A model generated the notes under the pieces. That model was not told the origin of the DNA. It made no database searches and worked only from the letters and a program-made list of their open reading frames with translations. Positions 1 through 5,114 of a stretch of 9,647 nucleotides of DNA are shown piece by piece (the stretch's first letter is position 1; every line of letters starts with the position of its first letter). The translations under genes and the position numbers were made by a program. This DNA is from an uncultured Bacilli bacterium (GTDB lineage: Bacteria; Bacillota_I; Bacilli_A; RF39; UBA660): assembly GCA_934149245.1 (NCBI GenBank), contig CAKPER010000040.1, positions 1 to 9,647 of the forward strand, read 5' to 3'.

Positions 1-74
1 CTCCTTAGCTCAGTTGGTAGAGCAACTGACTCTTAATCAGTGGGTCTAGGGTTCGAATCCCTAAGGGGACACCA
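1..74 (+). tRNA. tRNA-Lys (anticodon CTT), first two bases outside the window
   Basis: The cloverleaf can be read directly. The D-arm starts GCTCAG. The anticodon stem ACTGA/TCAGT encloses the loop CTCTTAA, giving anticodon CTT, which reads AAG (Lys). The T-arm TAGGG/CCCTA carries the loop TTCGAAT. The 3' acceptor strand AGGGGAC is followed by A and an encoded CCA at 72-74. That strand would pair with a seven-base 5' strand, but only five bases (CTCCT, one G-T wobble) are present, so two bases lie left of the window. The promoter is also outside. It is followed by two more tRNA genes on the same strand. Confidence 0.96.
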
Positions 75-99
75 TTATGTATTTTTTTTGTATTTAGTA

Positions 100-128
100 T
101 TGGCTTTTACTTTTAAATATGTTATAAT
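100..128 (+). promoter_or_regulatory. Sigma-A-type promoter for tRNA-Ile/tRNA-Glu
   Basis: A -35 element TTGGCT (100-105) is separated by 17 bp from a perfect -10 TATAAT (123-128). This places the start of transcription near 134-136, about a dozen bases before tRNA-Ile. The pair Ile-Glu may therefore be transcribed independently of tRNA-Lys. The spacing and the -10 match are seen directly; the activity is inferred. Confidence 0.75.
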
Positions 129-146
129 GTTTAAGCAAGTTGTTAT

Positions 147-223
<77 letters not shown>

Positions 224-227
224 TTTT

Positions 228-304
228 GGCCAGTTGGTGAAGCGGCTTAACACACTGCCCTTTCACGGCAGCATTCACGGATTCGAATTCCGTACTGGTC
301 ACCA
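228..304 (+). tRNA. tRNA-Glu (anticodon TTC)
   Basis: This is a complete tRNA. The acceptor stem GGCCAGT/ACTGGTC has one G-T wobble and is followed by A and an encoded CCA. The anticodon stem CTGCC/GGCAG carries the loop CTTTCAC, giving anticodon TTC (262-264), which reads GAA/GAG. The T-loop is TTCGAAT. It lies immediately downstream of tRNA-Ile and is followed by a small terminator hairpin, so it appears to be the last gene of this tRNA group. Confidence 0.97.
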
Positions 305-315
305 TTTGAATTTTC

Positions 316-337
316 AAGAACATTTTGTTCTTTTTTT
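316..337 (+). terminator. Probable terminator of the tRNA cluster
   Basis: A six-base-pair hairpin AAGAAC/GTTCTT with a five-base loop is followed directly by a run of T. The stem is short and AT-rich, so termination is plausible but weak. It separates the tRNA genes from the thrS leader. Confidence 0.55.
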
Positions 338-339
338 CT

Positions 340-345
340 TAAAAT
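340..345 (+). promoter_or_regulatory. Candidate -10 element for the thrS T-box transcript
   Basis: TAAAAT lies just before the AAGGAC motif that begins the T-box Stem I, so a start of transcription near 352 would fit the leader. No convincing -35 is seen 16-18 bp upstream, where the tRNA terminator stem lies. The call rests on position and a five-of-six -10 match only. Confidence 0.35.
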
Positions 346-537
346 GTTGATAAGGACATGATTGTATATATTACTATTTGTAGAGAGCTAATGTTTGGTG
401 CAAATTAGTATAGTGTATATGTAGTTACTACCTTTGAGTGGGCTCGAAAGAGATTCTCGGATTTTTCCGTTATTTAATTAAGTAAAAAAAGGGATGGTAC
501 CGTCATTTTATGACTCCTTGTGGTATCATCTTTTTTT
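345..537 (+). promoter_or_regulatory. T-box riboswitch (threonine), controlling thrS
   Basis: The leader has the T-box landmarks in order. The Stem I base motif AAGGAC is at 352-357. AGAGAG (382-387) is followed by the hairpin CTAAT/ATTAG (388-408), whose loop holds GGTG. The specifier loop has ACT (427-429) followed by A and then CCTTTGAGT. A small hairpin CGGA/TCCG (458-469) follows, then the T-box proper AGGGATGGTACCGTC (490-504). The Stem I helix ACTAT/ATAGT (373-377 with 410-414) supports the fold. ACT is a Thr codon and the next gene is thrS, so uncharged tRNA-Thr is inferred to stabilise the antiterminator (GGGA...TCCTT and GTCA/TGAC). Stem II elements are not obvious, so this looks like a compact leader. 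Confidence 0.93.
493..537 (+). terminator. T-box attenuator (terminator conformation)
   Basis: GATGGTACC (493-501) pairs with GGTATCATC (522-530) over nine base pairs with one G-T wobble, followed by seven T. The 5' arm contains the TGGTACC bulge sequence that binds the tRNA acceptor end in the alternative antiterminator, so the two folds are mutually exclusive. This is the switch that stops transcription before thrS when threonyl-tRNA is charged. Confidence 0.9.
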
Positions 538-559
538 ATATAGAGAGAGGATGATTTGA

Positions 560-2311
560 ATGATAAATATTAAAGAAAATAGTGAATTAAATACTTTAAA
601 TCATAGTTGTGCTCATTTATTAGCACATGCAGTGAAACATTTATATCCAAATGCAAAATTTTGGGTTGGTCCTGTTATTGATGATGGATTTTATTATGAT
701 ATTGATTTAGGAGATTGTTCTATTAGCGAAGATGATTTACCAAAAATCGAAAAGGAAATGAAAAAAATATCAAAAAGTAATAAGTTAATAAAGAGAATTG
801 AATTATCTAAAGAAGAAGCTTTGGAATTATTTAAAAATGATGAATATAAAATTGATTTGATAAATAATATGTCAGATAATGAAGTTATTTCTGCATATTC
901 TCAAGGCGATTTTATTGATTTGTGTAGAGGTCCTCATGTTGAATATACAAAATATATAAAATATTTTAAACTTCTTAGAGTTAGTGGAGCTTATTATAAG
1001 GGAGATTCTAAAAATAAAGTTCTTCAAAGAATATATGGAGTATGTTTTAAGAATGATGATGATTTGCAAAAATATTTGAATTTAATTGAAGAAAGGAAAG
1101 AAAGAGATCATAGAAAGTTAGGTAAAGAATTAGGAATATTTATGATATCTGACTTAGTTGGTAAGGGGTTACCTCTTTGGTTGCCAAATGGTACTACATT
1201 AAGAAGAATTCTACAAGAATATATAACTAATAAAGAAATTCTTTTAGGATACAAGCATGTTATAACACCATCATTAGGAAGTGTTGATTTATATAAAACA
1301 AGTGGCCATTGGGAACATTATAAAGATGATATGTTTCCTATGATGAAATTAGATGAAGAAGAATATGTATTAAGACCAATGAATTGTCCACATCATATGA
1401 TTATGTATAAACGTGATTTACATTCTTATAGGGAATTACCTATTAGAATAGCTGAAATTGCTAATGATTTTAGATATGAAGCAAGTGGTGCTGTTTGTGG
1501 TATTGAAAGAACTAGAGCTTTTACACAAAATGATTCTCATATTTTTTGTACTTCATCACAAATTAAACAAGAATTTAAAAATGTAATTGATTTAATATTA
1601 GATGTTTATAAAGATTTTGGGTTTAAAGATTATAAATTTAGACTTTCTTTGAGAGATGTAAATAATAAGGAAAAATATTTTGGAAATGATGAATTATGGG
1701 AAAAGTCTGAAAATGAACTAAGAGAAGTTTTACAAGAAATAGGTGCTGATTATTATGAAGCTGATGGGGAAGCTGCTTTTTATGGACCAAAGCTGGATGT
1801 ACAAGTAAAATCGGCTATTGGACATGATGTTACTTTGTCAACTGTACAGTTAGATTATCAGTTACCTGAGCGTTTTGATTTAACTTATGTTGATAATAAT
1901 GGTGATAAAGTTAGACCTATTGTAATTCATAGAGCTATACTTGGTTCATTAGATAGGTTTACAGCATTTTTGCTTGAGGAGACAAAAGGAGTGTTACCTT
2001 TGTGGCTTTCACCAGTTCAAATTTCTATTATACCAGTAAATTTTGATGTTCATGGTGTTTATTGTGATGAGATAAAAGCTAAATTATTAGAAAATAATTT
2101 AAGAGTTGAAATTGATACTAGAGATGAGAAATTGAGTTATAAGATGAGAGAGGCACAAAAGAAAAAAATTCCATATATTTTAGTAATTGGTGATAAAGAA
2201 AAGGAAGCTAATATGGTTAATTATCGTGAACATGGTTCCAAGACGACTACAAGTATTAGTGTTAATGACTTTATTAATAAATTAAAAATTCAAATTCAAA
2301 ATCATAAATAA
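560..2311 (+). CDS. thrS: Threonine--tRNA ligase lacking the TGS domain
   Basis: This cytoplasmic enzyme attaches threonine to tRNA-Thr. The 583-residue product starts directly in the editing domain, with HSCAH (15-19) and CRGPH (122-126), matching the His-His-Cys-His editing site of the family. The class II catalytic core follows. MNCPHH gives zinc ligand Cys276, NDSHIFC gives His327, and IHRAILGS gives His457; motif 2 is around FRYEAS (304-309). The anticodon-binding domain is at about 480-583. E. coli-type enzymes are about 640 residues; the offset of about 58 for the conserved residues equals the missing N-terminal TGS domain. GAGAGG at 545-550 supports the ATG at 560, and the T-box terminator just upstream leaves no room for a longer start. 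A 12-bp terminator follows. The identity is clear; the loss of TGS is seen directly. Confidence 0.97.
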   Translation: MINIKENSELNTLNHSCAHLLAHAVKHLYPNAKFWVGPVIDDGFYYDIDLGDCSISEDDLPKIEKEMKKISKSNKLIKRIELSKEEALELFKNDEYKIDLINNMSDNEVISAYSQGDFIDLCRGPHVEYTKYIKYFKLLRVSGAYYKGDSKNKVLQRIYGVCFKNDDDLQKYLNLIEERKERDHRKLGKELGIFMISDLVGKGLPLWLPNGTTLRRILQEYITNKEILLGYKHVITPSLGSVDLYKTSGHWEHYKDDMFPMMKLDEEEYVLRPMNCPHHMIMYKRDLHSYRELPIRIAEIANDFRYEASGAVCGIERTRAFTQNDSHIFCTSSQIKQEFKNVIDLILDVYKDFGFKDYKFRLSLRDVNNKEKYFGNDELWEKSENELREVLQEIGADYYEADGEAAFYGPKLDVQVKSAIGHDVTLSTVQLDYQLPERFDLTYVDNNGDKVRPIVIHRAILGSLDRFTAFLLEETKGVLPLWLSPVQISIIPVNFDVHGVYCDEIKAKLLENNLRVEIDTRDEKLSYKMREAQKKKIPYILVIGDKEKEANMVNYREHGSKTTTSISVNDFINKLKIQIQNHK

Positions 2312-2342
2312 AAAAAGTTAATTTTTCTTGATTAACTTTTTT
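2311..2342. terminator. Bidirectional terminator between thrS and the minus-strand pair
   Basis: A perfect 12-bp stem (2311-2322 with 2331-2342, AAAAAAGTTAAT/ATTAACTTTTTT) encloses an eight-base loop. Because it has A-runs on one side and T-runs on the other, it can terminate transcription from both directions. The stop codon of thrS touches its left edge, and the stop codon of the minus-strand membrane gene (2318-2320) lies inside the stem. Confidence 0.88.
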
Positions 2343-2641
2343 TCGTATATATTTAAAATTAAACCCAATATAATTGTTGTTGTTGAATATATTATAATAT
2401 TTTGTTTTAAATTTTTGAAGATTGGATAAAGAATTATCAAGATAATGTTTTTTTTATAGAATTTTAAAATATAATCTAAAATTAAGAATATAATTATTAA
2501 AGATATTCCTATCTTTATAAATATTTTCTTTAAAAATACTATGTTGTCTCTTCTTATTATTAGTGTAATAAATAAAGTGATAGTTATAATTAACAATATT
2601 AAATTTATAGTTGGGTTGAAAATGTTTCTTAAATTAATCAT
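2318..2641 (-). CDS. Small multi-spanning membrane protein, unknown function
   Basis: I do not recognise this 107-residue protein. It is almost entirely hydrophobic (Ile/Leu-rich) with three or four likely membrane segments, at about 11-29, 41-60, 65-76 and 82-98. Charged stretches RRDN (30-33) and KFYKKN separate them, and the C-terminus is lysine-rich (EKKLIKKN). Its ATG overlaps the TGA of the upstream gene in an ATGA arrangement, so translation is probably coupled; a GGAG about 12 bases upstream lies within the preceding gene. The stop falls inside the shared bidirectional terminator. With its partner it forms a two-gene minus-strand operon inserted between two housekeeping units. That it is a real gene is supported by the overlap, the consistent frame and the terminator position; the function is not known. 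Confidence 0.72.
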   Translation of the reverse strand: MINLRNIFNPTINLILLIITITLFITLIIRRDNIVFLKKIFIKIGISLIIIFLILDYILKFYKKNIILIILYPIFKNLKQNIIIYSTTTIILGLILNIYEKKLIKKN

Positions 2642-3132
2642 TTTTTATTTGGACTCCAATCTCCTATGTTGGTTGTATATATTGTTTGAATAATGTAATC
2701 AGTATTATTTTTTGTGTAATTAATTGCTTCTTTTTTGTCTTTTTCACTTAAAGGATAATTAATATCTGTAGTTACTTTATCGATATTGTCTTCAACAAGT
2801 TTTATAATTCTTTCACTTGAATACTTTACATTTTCGTTACCTGTTAAATTATATTCGTATATGCTGTTTACTAGATCTGTTATTATCTCATTTACATAAT
2901 CGAGTTCTAGTCCTTTTTTTACTTCTTCTTCACTTAAACCTGTTAATTTTACTATTGTTTTAAATATTTCTGTATAACTGTTATCTTCATTGTAAATTAG
3001 TCCAGTTTTAACCAAATTTTTTGCAGCTGTTTTTATTTGTTTTTTTGAAATTGATTCATTAATTGAAGTATAAAGTATTGTTGTTGTTAATAATATTGTA
3101 AAAATTGTTAGTAATGTTTTGTTTTTTTGCAT
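2638..3132 (-). CDS. Membrane-anchored or secreted protein, unknown function
   Basis: I do not recognise this protein of 164 residues. The N-terminus is MQKNKT followed by a hydrophobic segment of about 20 residues (about 7-27), which looks like an uncleaved anchor or signal peptide; no lipobox cysteine is present. The remaining 135 residues are hydrophilic and mostly helical in character, with EEEVKKGLE near the middle and a C-terminal IGDWSPNKK. Most of the chain is thus probably outside the cell. Two adjacent ATG codons exist; GGTGAT ends three bases before the second (3132) but abuts the first (3135), so I chose the second. The TGA overlaps the start of the downstream membrane gene, suggesting that the two products act together. 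It is divergent from prfA across 130 bp. Confidence 0.75.
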   Translation of the reverse strand: MQKNKTLLTIFTILLTTTILYTSINESISKKQIKTAAKNLVKTGLIYNEDNSYTEIFKTIVKLTGLSEEEVKKGLELDYVNEIITDLVNSIYEYNLTGNENVKYSSERIIKLVEDNIDKVTTDINYPLSEKDKKEAINYTKNNTDYIIQTIYTTNIGDWSPNKK

Positions 3133-3202
3133 CATATCACCATTAATATTATGTTAAATTTTTATTGAATATATAATACTTTTAAATAATTTATTAATTT
3201 TT

Positions 3203-3231
3203 TTGTAAAAAAATATAAATTATGATAAAAT
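3203..3231 (+). promoter_or_regulatory. Extended -10 promoter for prfA-prmC
   Basis: A -35-like TTGTAA (3203-3208) is separated by 17 bp from TAAAAT (3226-3231). The -10 is preceded by TGA, giving the extended TGn motif. The predicted start near 3238 leaves a leader of about 24 bases before the prfA ATG. The region between the divergent genes (3133-3261) is otherwise extremely AT-rich, and I see no equally clear promoter on the minus strand. Confidence 0.7.
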
Positions 3232-3261
3232 AATTTAAGAGTTAAGGAAAGAGGTGCTATA

Positions 3262-4320
3262 ATGATTGATAGATTGGAAGCAACTTTAAAAAGATACAAT
3301 GAAATTAATGATGAATTATCTAATCCTAATGTTTTTAGTGATATAAAAAAAATGACAGAGCTTTCTAAGGAAAAGAATAGATTAGAAGAGCTTGTTAGTA
3401 CTTATTCTGAATATAAAAATGTGTTAAAAGGAATTGAAGAGGATAAAGATTTAATTCATGATGAAGAACTTGGGGAAATGGCTAGAGAAGAATTAAGTAG
3501 TTTGGAAGAAGAAAAGAAAAATATAGAGGAAAAGCTTAAAATTTTATTGATACCACATGATCCTAATGATGAAAAAAATGTTGTTGTAGAAATAAAAGGT
3601 GCTGCTGGTGGTGATGAAGCTAATATTTTTGCTGGTGATTTATTTGATATGTATCAGAAATATGCGAATAGTCAAGGTTGGAAAATAGAAATAGTTAATA
3701 GCGAAAGTGGTTCTGCTGGTGGTTTTACTAATATTGAATTTTTAGTTAAGGGAGAAAATGTTTATTCTAAATTGAAGTATGAAAGTGGAGCTCATCGTGT
3801 ACAGAGAGTACCAGCAACCGAAAGTCAAGGGCGTGTGCATACATCAACAGCAACAGTTTTAGTTATGCCTGAGGCTGAAGAATTTGATTTTGAACTAGAT
3901 TTAAATGAAGTAAGAATTGATATTACAAGAAGTAGTGGTTGTGGTGGTCAAGGTGTAAATACAACTGATAGTGCTGTTAGATTGACACATATTCCTACAG
4001 GTATTATTGTTTATTCACAGGTTGAAAGAAGTCAGATAAAGAATAAAGAATTAGCATTTAAAATCTTAAAAACGAGGTTATATAATTTAAAATTAAAAGA
4101 AAAAGAAGAAGCTGAAGGCGAGGAAAGAAGAAGTAAAATAGGTACTGGTGATAGAAGTGAAAAAATAAGAACTTATAATTATCCACAAAATAGACTTACT
4201 GATCATAGAATTGGTTTTACTTCAATGAATCTTGATAGAATTATGGATGGAGAATTAGAAGTAGTAATAGAGGCTTTAATTAATGAAGATCAGAAGAGAA
4301 AATTAGAAGGTAGTGTCTAA
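3262..4320 (+). CDS. prfA: Peptide chain release factor 1 (RF1)
   Basis: RF1 recognises UAA and UAG in the ribosomal A site and triggers peptide release. The 352-residue length is normal for the family. After a helical N-terminal domain (about 1-100), the decoding domain carries the RF1-type tripeptide PAT (184-186, within RVPATESQGR) rather than the RF2 SPF. The catalytic GGQ motif is at 228-230 (GCGGQGVN). The Gln of GGQ is the target of PrmC, encoded next. A ribosome binding site AGAGGTG lies seven bases before the ATG. It is the first gene of a two-gene unit with its own promoter, with 23 bases to the prmC ATG. UAA/UAG decoding fits the thrS and prfA stop codons. Confidence 0.98.
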   Translation: MIDRLEATLKRYNEINDELSNPNVFSDIKKMTELSKEKNRLEELVSTYSEYKNVLKGIEEDKDLIHDEELGEMAREELSSLEEEKKNIEEKLKILLIPHDPNDEKNVVVEIKGAAGGDEANIFAGDLFDMYQKYANSQGWKIEIVNSESGSAGGFTNIEFLVKGENVYSKLKYESGAHRVQRVPATESQGRVHTSTATVLVMPEAEEFDFELDLNEVRIDITRSSGCGGQGVNTTDSAVRLTHIPTGIIVYSQVERSQIKNKELAFKILKTRLYNLKLKEKEEAEGEERRSKIGTGDRSEKIRTYNYPQNRLTDHRIGFTSMNLDRIMDGELEVVIEALINEDQKRKLEGSV

Positions 4321-4343
4321 TATAAATATTTTTGGAGATAATT

Positions 4344-5066
4344 ATGAATGAGAAAATTGAATATTTGAAAAAATATTTAAATAATAAGGATATGGATGTT
4401 GCTGTTAAAGAACTAGAAAGTGGGGTTCCAGTACAATATATAGTTGGAAATGTTGATTTTTATGGTTATATATTTGATGTTAATCAAAATGTTTTAATTC
4501 CTAGATTTGAAACGGAATTATTGGTAGATAAGACAATAAATTATATTAAAAATTTTTTTGATAGTGATATAAATATATTGGATATAGGGACAGGTAGTGG
4601 ATGTATTGCAATTACATTATCTAAAGAATTAAAATTAAAAGTAGATGCTGTTGATATTTCTAAAGATGCATTATGTGTTGCTAGTAATAATGCAAAGAAG
4701 TTGGGAGCAGATGTAGATTTTTCTTATAGTGATATTTTTAGTAATGTTAATGAAAGTTATAATGTTATTATAAGTAATCCTCCGTATATTAGGTATGATG
4801 AAGAAATAGATGATATAGTTAGAGATAATGAACCTAATATAGCTTTGTTTGCTAGTGATGATGGTTTGTATTTTTATGAAAATATACTTAAGGATTGTAG
4901 AAAACATTTAAAAGCTAAATTTTTGATGGCATTTGAAATTGGAATTATGCAAGGAGAGGCTGTTAAAGAGATAGCAATTAAATATTTGGGAAATGATGTA
5001 AATATTAAGATTGAAAAAGATTATTCTAATAGAGATAGATATGTTTTTATATCAAATTTGTATTAG
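4344..5066 (+). CDS. prmC: Release factor glutamine methyltransferase, short form
   Basis: PrmC transfers a methyl group from S-adenosylmethionine to the Gln of the GGQ motif of release factors. The 240-residue chain has the Rossmann methyltransferase signature DIGTGSG (80-86) and the catalytic NPPY (145-148) that contacts the target glutamine. The GVPVQYIVG segment (27-35), which precedes the catalytic domain in this family, is also present. Family members are usually about 280 residues; here the N-terminal helical domain is reduced to roughly 25-30 residues before that segment. The common IPRPxTE motif reads IPRFETE (52-58). I chose ATG 4344 because GGAG (4334-4337) is six bases upstream; a TTG at 4332 would overlap the binding site. 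It is co-transcribed with prfA, the usual neighbour. Confidence 0.94.
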   Translation: MNEKIEYLKKYLNNKDMDVAVKELESGVPVQYIVGNVDFYGYIFDVNQNVLIPRFETELLVDKTINYIKNFFDSDINILDIGTGSGCIAITLSKELKLKVDAVDISKDALCVASNNAKKLGADVDFSYSDIFSNVNESYNVIISNPPYIRYDEEIDDIVRDNEPNIALFASDDGLYFYENILKDCRKHLKAKFLMAFEIGIMQGEAVKEIAIKYLGNDVNIKIEKDYSNRDRYVFISNLY

Positions 5067-5083
5067 GATTTTTTTTGATTAGG

Positions 5084-5092
5084 TGTTATAAT
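5084..5092 (+). promoter_or_regulatory. Extended -10 promoter candidate for the P-type ATPase
   Basis: TGTTATAAT (5084-5092) is a perfect extended -10. No good -35 lies 16-18 bp upstream, and TTGTAT (5058-5063) is too far. The expected start of transcription (about 5098-5100) would coincide with the upstream ATG at 5100, which favours the ATG at 5115 as the true start. No hairpin terminator separates prmC from this gene, so read-through is also possible. Confidence 0.55.
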
Positions 5093-5114
5093 TAGGATAA
5101 TGGTGGTGATAGTT

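Noticed and set aside
872..1069. Minus-strand 65-residue frame inside thrS
   Set aside because: It is a shadow of the thrS coding frame with AT-rich codon bias; no start signal and no independent support.
3133..3261. Minus-strand promoter for the membrane pair
   Set aside because: Several TATATT/TATTAT-like strings exist in this AT-rich gap, but none has a -35 at proper spacing, so none can be called over background.
4332..4343. TTG start for prmC, adding four residues
   Set aside because: It overlaps the GGAG that is correctly spaced for the ATG at 4344, and the added residues are not part of the family.
4671..4907. Minus-strand 78-residue frame inside prmC
   Set aside because: It is an Ile/Thr-rich shadow of prmC, typical of antisense reading of an AT-rich gene.
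5100..5114. Upstream ATG for the P-type ATPase, adding five residues (MVVIV)
   Set aside because: The GGTGGTGAT in this stretch is the ribosome binding site for the ATG at 5115, and the promoter's start of transcription falls on the upstream ATG.
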